NCBI RefSeq assembly: GCF_000966975.1
Contig: NZ_JZWV01000240.1
Span: forward strand, 1 to 18,627
Direction of reading: 5' to 3'
From: Streptomyces katrae
Lineage (GTDB): Bacteria > Actinomycetota > Actinomycetes > Streptomycetales > Streptomycetaceae
DNA length: 18,627 bases
Under the pieces are notes generated by a model. It was not told the DNA's origin. It made no database searches and worked only from the letters and a program-made list of their open reading frames with translations. The position numbers and the translations under genes were made by a program. This document shows positions 7,685 through 14,120 of the stretch, in pieces (position 1 is the first letter of the stretch; each line of letters opens with the position of its first letter).

Positions 7685-7720
7685 CGCCCCCGGCGCGGAA
7701 CGGGGCCCGTGCCGGGGGCG
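7685..7720 (-). terminator. Strong hairpin terminator of the SDR gene
   Basis: CGCCCCCGGC (7685-7694) and GCCGGGGGCG (7711-7720) are perfect 10-bp arms. Four more inner pairs (one G-U) leave an 8-base loop. The hairpin begins 12 bases after the SDR stop at 7732. Confidence 0.7.
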
Positions 7721-7731
7721 GGTGGTTGGGG

Positions 7732-8496
7732 TCAGCGGGTGGTGTAGCCGCCGTTGACGAAGAAGGTCTGGCCGTTGGCCCACCAGCCGTCGGTGAGCAG
7801 GTGCCGCACCCAAGGCACGATGTCCTCGATCTTGGTGAGGTCTCCGTTCATCGCGGAGGACTTGTGGTACGCGATGGAGTCCTCGTCCTCGGCCGGGTAG
7901 AAGAAGGACGTGTCCATCGGACCCGGGGCGATGTTGTTGACGGAGATGTTGCGGCCGAAGAGTTCCTTCGACAGGGCGCGGGTGAAGTGCTCGACCGGGG
8001 CCTTGCTGCCGGCGTAGGAGGAGTACAGGCCGGTGTAGGCGGCGAGCAGGGAGGTCACGATGGTGATGATCTTGCCGCCGTCCTCCATCCTGCGTGCGGC
8101 CTCGCGCATCACGAAGAACGCGGCCTTGGAGTTGACGGCGAACATGCGGTCGTACTCCTCCTCCGTGATCTGGGTGAGGGGCTTCTTCAGCACCATGCCC
8201 GCGGTGTTGACGCTGATGTCGAGCTTCCCGAAGCGGCTGACGACCTCGTCGAAGACGCGCTCGACCTCGTCGACCCGGGTGAGGTCGGCCTGGAACGCGA
8301 AGGCCTCGCCGGGGCCGGCGTTGATCTGCGCGACGACGTCCTCGGCCTTGGCCTTGGAGGAGGCGCTGTTGTAGTGCACCGCGACCTTGGCGCCCTCGGC
8401 GCCGATGGTGGTGCTGATCAGACCGCCGAGGTTGCGGGAGGCGCCGCCGACGAAAGCGACCTTGCCGGACAGGGACTTGCTGGGGGTGTTCACCAT
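7732..8496 (-). CDS. Short-chain dehydrogenase/reductase (SDR)
   Basis: A 254-residue classical SDR, an NAD(P)(H)-dependent oxidoreductase acting on an alcohol or ketone. Motifs: the nucleotide-binding loop GGASRNLG (residues 17-24; Gly replaces the usual first Thr and Asn is unusual), DLT (71-73), NTAG (97-100, usually NNAG), Asn122, the catalytic Ser149 with Tyr161 and Lys165 (YAGSK), and PGPMDT (191-196). The C-terminus GQTFFVNGGYTTR is the normal SDR end. HYNSASSK after beta-2 lacks the acidic residue that usually selects NAD, so NADP is more likely. The ATG at 8496 is chosen for its AAGGAGAAC SD; the frame is open upstream to 8637 without SD or homology. It is monocistronic, with a strong terminator after it and a pair of direct repeats upstream. 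Confidence 0.92.
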   Translation of the reverse strand: MVNTPSKSLSGKVAFVGGASRNLGGLISTTIGAEGAKVAVHYNSASSKAKAEDVVAQINAGPGEAFAFQADLTRVDEVERVFDEVVSRFGKLDISVNTAGMVLKKPLTQITEEEYDRMFAVNSKAAFFVMREAARRMEDGGKIITIVTSLLAAYTGLYSSYAGSKAPVEHFTRALSKELFGRNISVNNIAPGPMDTSFFYPAEDEDSIAYHKSSAMNGDLTKIEDIVPWVRHLLTDGWWANGQTFFVNGGYTTR

Positions 8497-8599
8497 GACG
8501 TTCTCCTTGAGGGAGCGCGGGGGCAGGGAGTGTCCCCGGGACGGGTGATACCGGTGCGCCCGTGTCCCCGCGGCGTGCACGGTGTCCGCGGGCGCGTTC

Positions 8600-8635
8600 T
8601 TGGACGATCCGCGCGGGCGGTTGGACGATCCGCGC
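8600..8635. repeat. Two 15-bp direct repeats upstream of the SDR gene
   Basis: TTGGACGATCCGCGC occurs exactly at 8600-8614 and 8621-8635, with a 21-bp period (two helical turns). On the SDR strand each reads GCGCGGATCGTCCAA, about 105-140 bp before the SDR start. Perfect tandem sites on one DNA face are typical for activators such as AraC-family proteins. No such regulator gene is in the window. The rest of 8497-8783, between the SDR and hydrolase genes, shows no convincing gene. Confidence 0.55.
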
Positions 8636-8783
8636 ATCGCCGGTGCGGGGCGGCGACGACTCCGCGGTCACCGTCTGCCCGCGCACCTGTGCGTACAGTG
8701 GCATCGCTCGTGACGGCAGTGGGGGACGGGGAGAATCGTGGGCGTGGCCGGTTCAGGTCCGCCGATGATCTGACGGCTCGTCG

Positions 8784-9296
8784 TCACTTCAGGTGCCGTG
8801 CGAAGAACCTGGCCGCGTCCTCGCCCGCGAACTGCGGGACGCCGGTGTGCCCGCCCATGTTGGCGTAGAGGGACTTCTCCTCGGAGCCGAAGGCGTCGAA
8901 CAGGTCGAGGGCGGCCCGCCATTCCGGTACGGCCCGGTCGACGAGGGGCAGGACGAGGGCGTCGACGATCGCGTCGGTGACCGGCTCCCCGGCCCGCACG
9001 GCCCGGCGCAGGTCGGCCCGGGCCTGCTCGATCTCCGGCCGGCTGGGCCGGTCGCCGCTTCCGGGGAGTTCGATGGTGGCCGCGGCGAAGCCGTCCGCCA
9101 CGGCGCGGCGGGCCCGGGCCACCAGCCGGGGGTACATCGTGCGGAGTCCGAGCGGGGGGTGGCCGAGCAGGATCAGCGGCACCGCCGCGGAAGCCGGTGC
9201 GGAGGCGGGCGTCCACAGGAGGCCGGGGATGCCTCCGAGGGTGAATCCGCGCTCGAGGACGTCGCCGTCGAGGCGCTGTTCGGAAGTGAAGTGCAC
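8784..9296 (-). CDS. Alpha/beta-hydrolase family protein, internally truncated (no nucleophile elbow)
   Basis: A 170-residue protein starting at GTG 9296, with GAAAGG as SD. The N-terminal half is that of an alpha/beta-hydrolase: PLILLGHPPLGLR (residues 40-52, oxyanion region), YPRLVARARR and ATIELPGSGDRP (73-84). The C-terminal part, MGGHTGVPQF (147-156), carries the likely catalytic His150. Between them, at EWRAALDLFDAF (125-136), the sequence jumps from the region before the central sheet to the one after it. From memory, relatives have about 80 more residues here, including the Ser nucleophile and part of the acid-bearing loop. The join is at about 8895-8915 and is in frame. So the product is probably inactive as a hydrolase, or the segment was lost in assembly. 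It has an elaborate 5' leader: a short ORF plus a hairpin over its SD. Confidence 0.7.
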   Translation of the reverse strand: MHFTSEQRLDGDVLERGFTLGGIPGLLWTPASAPASAAVPLILLGHPPLGLRTMYPRLVARARRAVADGFAAATIELPGSGDRPSRPEIEQARADLRRAVRAGEPVTDAIVDALVLPLVDRAVPEWRAALDLFDAFGSEEKSLYANMGGHTGVPQFAGEDAARFFARHLK

Positions 9297-9342
9297 GGTC
9301 GTGCCTTTCGGGAGTGCGTCTGAACGGCGCTCCCGGACGACC
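9297..9342 (-). promoter_or_regulatory. Hairpin spanning leader-ORF stop to hydrolase start, enclosing the SD
   Basis: On the minus-strand RNA two nested perfect 6-bp stems occur: GGTCGT (9337-9342) with ACGACC (9297-9302), and CGGGAG (9330-9335) with CTCCCG (9309-9314), around a 15-base loop. The hydrolase SD GAAAGG (9304-9309) lies in the internal loop and first inner pair. The structure begins on the last base of the leader-ORF stop codon and ends directly at the hydrolase GTG. This is the layout of a translational attenuator in which a leader ribosome opens or closes the SD hairpin. Confidence 0.5.
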
Positions 9343-9395
9343 TATCGCCCGGCCGTGACCCCGGAGGGGAGCACCCATGTCGATACTGCGTTCAC
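9342..9395 (-). CDS. 17-residue leader ORF upstream of the hydrolase gene
   Basis: A GTG at 9395 is preceded by an excellent SD (AGGAGGTGG, about 6 bases away), the strongest in this window. It opens a 17-codon frame, fMet-NAVSTWVLPSGVTAGR, ending in TAG at 9342-9344. The ORF lies about 30 bases after a predicted transcription start and 45 bases before the hydrolase GTG, with an SD-enclosing hairpin between. The peptide has one Trp and no Cys run, so it does not match the cysteine-attenuator or classical amino-acid leader types. CTCCC inside the ORF (9367-9371) could pair with the GGGAG arm of the hairpin as an alternative fold. A regulatory leader peptide is the best reading; a free small protein is possible. 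Confidence 0.5.
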   Translation of the reverse strand: MNAVSTWVLPSGVTAGR

Positions 9396-9432
9396 GGGTA
9401 CCACCTCCTCTTCCTCCTGCACGGCTGCCGGA

Positions 9433-9462
9433 AAGGTAGCAGCGGCTGTGGAGCTCCGCCAA
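9433..9462 (-). promoter_or_regulatory. Predicted promoter for leader ORF and hydrolase
   Basis: On the minus strand TTGGCG (9457-9462) and TACCTT (9433-9438) are 18 bp apart, giving a start near 9426, some 30 bases before the leader GTG at 9395. The match to the -35/-10 consensus is moderate. Confidence 0.4.
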
Positions 9463-9508
9463 GCGGTTTCCCGCGCGCGCCGCCTTGCCGTCGGGACGGA
9501 CAACGGGC

Positions 9509-9994
9509 TCACGGTTCCCCGGCCGTGCCGTCCCCGGGGGACAGGGACGCCGCCCTCCTCCGCCGGAACACCACCACCGCGCACAGCGCGAGGAGGAGGA
9601 CGGCCACGGCGGACACCCCGAGGGCCGTCCGCCCGGCGAAGAGCCCGCCCAGCAGTTCGAGCACGCCGAGTCCCGCCGTCGCGTAGATCAGCGCCCAGGC
9701 GGCTCCGCCCACGAACAGGGCGGGGAGGTAGCGGGGCAGCGGCATGCGCATGCTGCCCGCCAGGAAGTTGACGGCCGTCTGGAGGCCGACGGTCAGGAAG
9801 GAGACGGCCACCACGGGCGCGCCCCATCGCTGGATGGCCCGCTCGGCGCGCTGGAACTTCGCCGAGGAGATCCGGCCGGCGAACCTGCTGCGCCGGGCAC
9901 CGGCGCCGGCGAGCCAGCCGACGGCGAACGTCCCTCCGGCGCGGAGCAGGACGATGGCGTACAGGGTTGCGGCCGTGAGCACGATCCTATCCAC
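9509..9994 (-). CDS. VTT/DedA-like small membrane protein
   Basis: A 161-residue protein with hydrophobic segments at about residues 5-30, 59-80, 88-112 and 125-144, and an Arg-rich end. Residues 47-105 (FQRAERAIQRWGAPVVAVSF, then LTVGLQTAVNFLAGSMRMPL, then FVGGAAWALIYAT) match the VTT (DedA/SNARE-associated) pattern: an amphipathic re-entrant stretch, an AG-containing turn and a G-x-x-W helix. DedA proteins act in lipid transport and envelope homeostasis. This one is shorter than typical DedA (about 200 residues) and lacks the usual R-F-x-P form of the first motif, so its exact role is uncertain. The start GTG at 9994 has GAGAGG upstream. An iron box lies about 70 bp before it, implying iron control. 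Confidence 0.68.
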   Translation of the reverse strand: MDRIVLTAATLYAIVLLRAGGTFAVGWLAGAGARRSRFAGRISSAKFQRAERAIQRWGAPVVAVSFLTVGLQTAVNFLAGSMRMPLPRYLPALFVGGAAWALIYATAGLGVLELLGGLFAGRTALGVSAVAVLLLALCAVVVFRRRRAASLSPGDGTAGEP

Positions 9995-10064
9995 GGGGCC
10001 TCTCGCCCTCCCTCACACCGTGCCTCACCCGCACCCTGCCCCTGCCCGTTCCGTCATCGATAAG

Positions 10065-10083
10065 CAAGGTAAGCCTAACCGAA
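10065..10083 (-). promoter_or_regulatory. Iron box (DmdR1/DtxR/IdeR-type operator)
   Basis: The minus strand reads TTCGGTTAGGCTTACCTTG. It matches the Streptomyces DmdR1 iron-box consensus (TTAGGTTAGGCTNACCTAA) at 15 positions, and the core GGTTAGGCTNACCT completely. It lies between the convergent-facing end of the second P450 gene and the start of the VTT/DedA-like gene at 9994. As no gene starts on the plus strand nearby, the only plausible target is that membrane protein. Repression in iron-replete cells is expected from the family. Confidence 0.75.
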
Positions 10084-10142
10084 TACGCATGCGGGGGTAC
10101 AGGCCGCCGCCGGCCGAGGGGGTCCCGGTGGGCGGTCACGGC

Positions 10143-11303
10143 CTACGCCCGGACGGGAAGCGCGGCGAGCCCGCGGACGAGGCGGGTGCGCCGCCACTGC
10201 AACTGCCCGGGCGGTACGGCGAGGCGGATCCCGGGGAAGCGGGTCAGCACCGCGCGCAGGGCGATCTCCAGCTCGGCCATGGCCAGGGGGGCGCCGACGC
10301 AGCGGTGGATGCCGTGGCCGAACGCGAGGTGGGCCGCCGCGTCACGGTCGGGGTCGAGGCGGTCGGGATCCGGGAAGCGGGACGGGTCCCGGTTGGCCGC
10401 CCCCAACGCGACCAGGACCGGAGCGCCGGCCGGGATCCGGGTGCCGCCGAGCGTGAGGGCCTGCGTGGTGAAGCGGAAGGTGGCCGTGCTCACCGCCGAG
10501 TCGAAGCGCAGCAGTTCGTCCAGCAGGGCGGGGACCGCGTCCGGATCCTGCCGCAGGCGCGCCGGCACGGCCGGGTGCCGGAGCAGCGCCAGCAGGGCGT
10601 TGCCGAGGGCGTTGGCGGTGGTCTCGTGTCCGGCGACGAGCAGCAGCACGGCCAGGGAGACGAGTTCCTCCTCGCTCAGGCGGTCCGCTCCGTCCCGGGC
10701 TGCGACGAGCCGGTCCAGGAGCGAGCTGCCGGGGGCCGAACGCCTGGCGGCGACGAGGTCCGTCATATAGCCGGCCAGCGCGTGCGAGGCCGCGTCGACG
10801 ACGTCGGGCTCCGCGGCCGCGAACAGCTCCGCGGACCAGCGCCGGACCTCGGACCGGTCGGCCTGCGGCACTCCGAGCAGTTCGCAGATCACGATGACCG
10901 GCAGCGGCACCGCCAGACCGGCCATGAAGTCGAACGGTTCACCGGCGGGCCACCGGTCCAGCAGCTCGTCGGTGACGCGGGAGATGAAGGGACGCAGTTC
11001 CCTGACGGCCCCGGTCGTGAACGCCCCCGTCACCAGCCTGCGCAGCCGGGTGTGGCGGGGCGGGTCGCTGGCCAGCATGGTGCGGGCCACCGCCGGGTGC
11101 AGGCGGCGCCGTGACCCCTTGCCGGCGAAGAAGGCGCCCGTGTCCTTCGAGAGCCGGGGGTCGGTGAGGGCCTCCCGGGCCTCCGCGTAGCCGGTGACCA
11201 GGTAGTCGACCCGCCCTCCGGCACCGGCGGGCACCGGCTGCACCGGGCACGCGGACCGCATGGCCGCGTACGCCGCGTACGCCGCGTAGGAATCGTCCGT
11301 CAC
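10143..11303 (-). CDS. Cytochrome P450 (canonical)
   Basis: A 386-residue class I bacterial P450. Landmarks: SDPPRHTRLRRLV helix C (residues 79-91), PLPVIVICELLGVP (133-146), the I-helix with an intact AGHETT (224-229), the ExxR pair in DELLR (Glu263, Arg266), RDPSRFPDPDRLD (305-317) and the heme loop FGHGIHRCVG with Cys335. It is expected to insert oxygen into a small molecule with electrons from an unlinked ferredoxin. The GTG at 11303 is chosen for its GGGGGAGG SD. The N-terminus contains three YAA repeats (residues 6-14) encoded by a 9-bp tandem repeat. It differs from the other P450 of the window in size and I-helix, so they are not a recent duplication. An inverted repeat at the predicted start point suggests specific repression. 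Confidence 0.93.
   Translation of the reverse strand: MTDDSYAAYAAYAAMRSACPVQPVPAGAGGRVDYLVTGYAEAREALTDPRLSKDTGAFFAGKGSRRRLHPAVARTMLASDPPRHTRLRRLVTGAFTTGAVRELRPFISRVTDELLDRWPAGEPFDFMAGLAVPLPVIVICELLGVPQADRSEVRRWSAELFAAAEPDVVDAASHALAGYMTDLVAARRSAPGSSLLDRLVAARDGADRLSEEELVSLAVLLLVAGHETTANALGNALLALLRHPAVPARLRQDPDAVPALLDELLRFDSAVSTATFRFTTQALTLGGTRIPAGAPVLVALGAANRDPSRFPDPDRLDPDRDAAAHLAFGHGIHRCVGAPLAMAELEIALRAVLTRFPGIRLAVPPGQLQWRRTRLVRGLAALPVRA
11263..11289 (-). repeat. Tandem 9-bp repeat in the P450 N-terminus
   Basis: Three copies of GCCGCGTAC (the last ends in G) encode Tyr-Ala-Ala three times at residues 6-14. The tract is in frame and at a disordered N-terminus, so copy-number change would be tolerated. 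Confidence 0.7.
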
Positions 11304-11326
11304 GGTCCGTCCTCCCCCGGCGACGA

Positions 11327-11355
11327 GCGGACCGGAACGGTCCGCCCGAACTGTA
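11327..11355 (-). promoter_or_regulatory. -10 box and inverted repeat upstream of the canonical P450
   Basis: GCGGACCG (11327-11334) and CGGTCCGC (11338-11345) are perfect 8-bp arms around GAA. TACAGT, a good -10, lies just upstream on the minus strand (11350-11355), so the repeat would cover the transcription start of the P450 gene. It may be an operator; alternatively the hairpin could end transcripts from the LysE gene (stop 11386). Confidence 0.45.
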
Positions 11356-11385
11356 GCCGTACCCGGTCACGTTTCATGCGGGCGT

Positions 11386-12039
11386 TCAGCTGTCCCCGAG
11401 TGCGAGCTTGATGCCGAAGCCGACGAGTACCGTGCCGGTGATCGCGTCGATCGCCCGCCGTACCGAGCCGCGGTCCAGCCACCGGCGGGCGAGCTGGGTG
11501 CCGAATATCAGCGCGCTGAACCAGACCAGGCCCTCCAGGTCGTGGACGGCCGCCAGGACGGCCCCCATCAGCAGGTGCGGGGCGCCGCTGGGGATGAACT
11601 GGGGCAGCATCGCCATGTAGAAGACGCCGTTCTTCGGGTTCAGCAGGCTGGTGCCGAGCCCGCGCGCCCAGGACCGTACCCACGTCTCCTCCGCGGCCTC
11701 GGCCCCCGCGCCCTCCGCCGGGTCCGCCGACGCGGGCCGGCGGCGCTCCTTGAGGGTGCGGCGGAGCATGCCGATACCCAGCCAGGCCAGGTACACGGCC
11801 CCCGCCACGCGCAGCGCGTCGTACAGCAGGCGGGATGCCGTGAGCACCGCGGAGGCCCCGACCGCGGCGGCCATGCCCCACACGAGGACGCCGCAGAGGA
11901 TCCCGAGCGCCGTCGCGAAGGCCCGGCGTCTGCCCAGGGTGATGGCGGAACGCAGCACCAGGGCGGTGTCCAGGCCCGGCATGATCGTCAGCATGCCCGC
12001 CACGACGGCGAAGGAGAGGAGCGCGGAGGAAATGGTCAT
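11386..12039 (-). CDS. LysE family exporter (second copy)
   Basis: A 217-residue membrane protein with LysE-superfamily features: MPGLDTALVLR at residues 20-30 (the PGP motif reads PGL), AVYLAWLGIGMLRR after helix 3, and SLLNPKNGVFYMAMLPQFIP at the start of the second half. The loop between the halves (about residues 97-120) is rich in Ala/Glu. It is expected to export an amino acid or related compound. It is only distantly similar to the LysE protein at 3616-4278. The ATG at 12039 has AGGA upstream. It is divergent from the spermidine-synthase-like gene, with a 7-bp inverted repeat in between. Confidence 0.9.
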   Translation of the reverse strand: MTISSALLSFAVVAGMLTIMPGLDTALVLRSAITLGRRRAFATALGILCGVLVWGMAAAVGASAVLTASRLLYDALRVAGAVYLAWLGIGMLRRTLKERRRPASADPAEGAGAEAAEETWVRSWARGLGTSLLNPKNGVFYMAMLPQFIPSGAPHLLMGAVLAAVHDLEGLVWFSALIFGTQLARRWLDRGSVRRAIDAITGTVLVGFGIKLALGDS

Positions 12040-12094
12040 GCGGTCATCCTGGAGCCGCAGCCGCGATCACGTCCAACACGTACTGCTTCACTGC

Positions 12095-12113
12095 GCATCA
12101 GCAGGTCTGATGC
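12095..12113. promoter_or_regulatory. Inverted repeat between divergent LysE and methyltransferase-like genes
   Basis: GCATCAG (12095-12101) and CTGATGC (12107-12113) are perfect 7-bp arms with a 5-bp spacer, 56 bp before the LysE start. The 19-bp dyad is the size of a typical dimeric repressor or Lrp/LysR-type site. No regulator gene is adjacent. Confidence 0.45.
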
Positions 12114-12221
12114 CCGGCCTCCCGGACGTCCGGCAGGGCGCTCCGCGACGCGGAACCCCGGCGCCGGCGAGATCGTTTGGACAAGCGAGTGTTCAGCCCA
12201 TCGCACGAAGGGATCGATGCC

Positions 12222-12905
12222 GTGACGTTCCGTACCACCGAGGCGGATGCCCCGTCGACGCTCGACCGCCGCAACGGACCGCATGGCGAGGTCGTACTGC
12301 GCCGCCGTGATGACATATACGAAATCATCGTCAATGGCTGTTTCCTGATGGACACCTCCGACGGACGTTCCGAGCGCCTCCTCCTCGATGCGGCCCTCCG
12401 GCGGACGACGGCCGCGGAGCCCGCCGTCCTGATCGGCGGACTCGGCGTGGGGTTCTCGCTGGCCCATGCCAGTGGGCAGCCGCGCTGGTCGCGGATCGTC
12501 GTCGTCGAACGCGAGGACGCCATCATCGACTGGCACCGCGCCGGTCCCCTGGGCGCGTTCACCGCCGACGCCCTGTCCGATCCGCGGGTGAGCATCCTGC
12601 ACGCCGACCTCAACGACCACCTGCGCACGTCGGGCGAGCGGTACGACGCCCTCTGCCTCGACATCGACAACGGCCCCGACTGGACCGTCACCGAGGACAA
12701 CGGCAGCCTCTACTCCCCGAGCGGCCTCGCCGCCTGCCGTGCGCGTCTGGCCCCGGGCGGGGTCCTGGCCATCTGGTCCGCCCGGCCCTCCCCCGCCTTC
12801 GAGGGGGCCCTCGCCCGGGCCGGGTTCGAGGACGTGCACAGCGAGGAGGTCCCGGTCGCGCGCGGCGTCCCGGACGTCGTGCACCTCGCCCGCAACCCGT
12901 CCTGA
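12222..12905 (+). CDS. Spermidine synthase-like / class I SAM-binding fold protein
   Basis: A 227-residue protein with the Rossmann pattern of the polyamine-synthase family. It has an N-terminal beta segment (HGEVVLRRRDDIYEIIVNG), then LIGGLGVGFSL (residues 70-80, the SAM/dcSAM loop), VVVERE with acidic Glu96 after beta-2, LHADLNDHL (126-134), and CLDIDNGPDW (145-154) at the position of the catalytic Asp region of spermidine synthase. It is shorter than true spermidine synthases and lacks a clear YxExxxH gate, so another aminopropyl or methyl transfer is possible. The GTG at 12222 with GAAGGGA eight bases upstream is preferred; a TTG at 12177 is in frame but lacks an SD. It is divergent from the LysE exporter and ends at a bidirectional hairpin. 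Confidence 0.78.
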   Translation: MTFRTTEADAPSTLDRRNGPHGEVVLRRRDDIYEIIVNGCFLMDTSDGRSERLLLDAALRRTTAAEPAVLIGGLGVGFSLAHASGQPRWSRIVVVEREDAIIDWHRAGPLGAFTADALSDPRVSILHADLNDHLRTSGERYDALCLDIDNGPDWTVTEDNGSLYSPSGLAACRARLAPGGVLAIWSARPSPAFEGALARAGFEDVHSEEVPVARGVPDVVHLARNPS

Positions 12906-12916
12906 GACCGCGTCGG

Positions 12917-12933
12917 CCCCGGCGGGCCCGGGG
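12917..12933. terminator. Bidirectional hairpin between convergent genes
   Basis: CCCCGG / CCGGGG, perfect 6-bp arms with a 5-base loop, lies in the 33-bp gap between the methyltransferase-like stop (12905) and the MFS stop (12939). Confidence 0.5.
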
Positions 12934-12938
12934 AGGGG

Positions 12939-14120
12939 TCAGCCGGTGGTGGGGCGGGGCCAGGTGACGCGGGTGGCGCACAGGGTGACCAGGAGGGCCG
13001 AGCCGGCGACGGCCCCCATGCCCCAGACGAGGCCGCCCGCGCTCGCGATGAAGCCGATCAGGGCCGGTCCGGCCAGCAGGCCGGTGGTTCCCATCGCGGC
13101 GACCAGGGCGAGGGCGTCGGGGCCCTTGTGTGCCGCGGCCACGTAGACGCACGGGGTCACGGCGGCCGCCCCGAGGCCGACGCAGGCGAAGCCGATCAGG
13201 GTGGGCACGATCCCGCCCGCCGGCAGCGCGAGGGCCAGCCCGGTGCCGGCCAGGGCGCTCCCGGCCCGGACGACGCGGCCGTCGCCCCAGCGGCTGCGCA
13301 GGCCGTCCGCGAAGAGGCGGGCGGTCACCATCGTCACGGACACGACGGCGATGCCCAGCGGTGCGATCTGCTCGGAGGCTCCGGCCACCGTGTCCAGGTA
13401 GAGGGCCGACCAGTCGTTCATGGCTCCCTCGGTCACGGTCGCGAAGGCCATCGCCGCTCCCATCCACAGGGCGGCAGCCGTCACCACGGCCCGGGACCTG
13501 CGAGGCTCCTCCCCGCCGTGGTGGGACGCGTCCGGCAGCAGCCGGGGGCCGGCCCAGGCCAGCAACAGCAGGAGCAGGACGCAGGCCAGGGCGAAGTGGG
13601 ACGGCAGGTCCGGGGTGAGGGCGGTGACGCCCGAGGCGAGGAGGGCCGCGCCGAGGGATCCGGCGCTGAACGCCGCGTGCAGGCGTGCCATGGCGGTGCG
13701 GCCGTGGGCCACCTCCAGGGCGGCTCCCTGCGCGTTCATGGCGACGTTCAGACAGCCCACCGCGACCCCGTCGCAGCAGATGACCGCCAGCGCGGCCGGG
13801 TAGTTCGGAGCCAGCGCCAGGGCGGGCAGGAGCAGCGCCAGGACCGCGGCCGAGAGGAGGACGAGGCGCCGGGAGCCGAGCCTGCGCATCAGGGCGGTCA
13901 CCAGCGGGAAGGAGGCCGCCGCGCTCGCACCGCAGGCCATGAGCAGCAGGCCGAGCCGCGCCTCGGACAGGCCGAGCCGCTCCGTGAGGGCGGGAACCCT
14001 GGACGCCCAGGTGGCGTACTGGAATCCGAGGAGGGCGAACACCACCGCGATGCCGAGCTGGGCACGGTGGAAGGGGATCGGGTCGGACGTGGCTCTCGTG
14101 CGGGGCTGTTCACTGCGCAC
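12939..14120 (-). CDS. MFS transporter (YbjJ-like)
   Basis: A 393-residue major facilitator with about twelve hydrophobic segments. It resembles the YbjJ/fucose-permease-like branch: FQYATWASRVPALTERLGLS near the N-terminus, MNAQGAALE at the end of helix 4-5 and EGAMNDWSALYL in the second half. It likely exports a small polar compound. It is the last gene of the five-gene minus-strand group. Its GTG start at 14120 lies inside the end of the GNAT gene (11-bp overlap, stop at 14110), so translation is probably coupled; no strong SD is seen. In context it is a candidate exporter for the product of the GH3-PhyH-DUF6271-GNAT genes. Confidence 0.88.
   Translation of the reverse strand: MRSEQPRTRATSDPIPFHRAQLGIAVVFALLGFQYATWASRVPALTERLGLSEARLGLLLMACGASAAASFPLVTALMRRLGSRRLVLLSAAVLALLLPALALAPNYPAALAVICCDGVAVGCLNVAMNAQGAALEVAHGRTAMARLHAAFSAGSLGAALLASGVTALTPDLPSHFALACVLLLLLLAWAGPRLLPDASHHGGEEPRRSRAVVTAAALWMGAAMAFATVTEGAMNDWSALYLDTVAGASEQIAPLGIAVVSVTMVTARLFADGLRSRWGDGRVVRAGSALAGTGLALALPAGGIVPTLIGFACVGLGAAAVTPCVYVAAAHKGPDALALVAAMGTTGLLAGPALIGFIASAGGLVWGMGAVAGSALLVTLCATRVTWPRPTTG

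Noticed and set aside
7638..7756. A short plus-strand GTG frame preceded by GAGGGG
   Set aside because: It runs through the SDR terminator hairpin and into the SDR 3' end, with no homology-like composition; probably chance.
8600..8635. Direct repeats as a minimal CRISPR
   Set aside because: Only two 15-bp copies with a 6-bp spacer and no cas genes; they fit regulator sites.
8730..8775. A 12-codon plus-strand frame (GTG GGC GTG ...) that might be the remnant of a regulator divergent from the SDR gene
   Set aside because: Too short to support and no recognisable HTH sequence follows.
5714..11303. The two P450s as a recent duplication forming one biosynthetic cluster
   Set aside because: They differ in length, I-helix motif and N-terminus, lie on opposite strands, and are separated by unrelated monocistronic genes with their own terminators.
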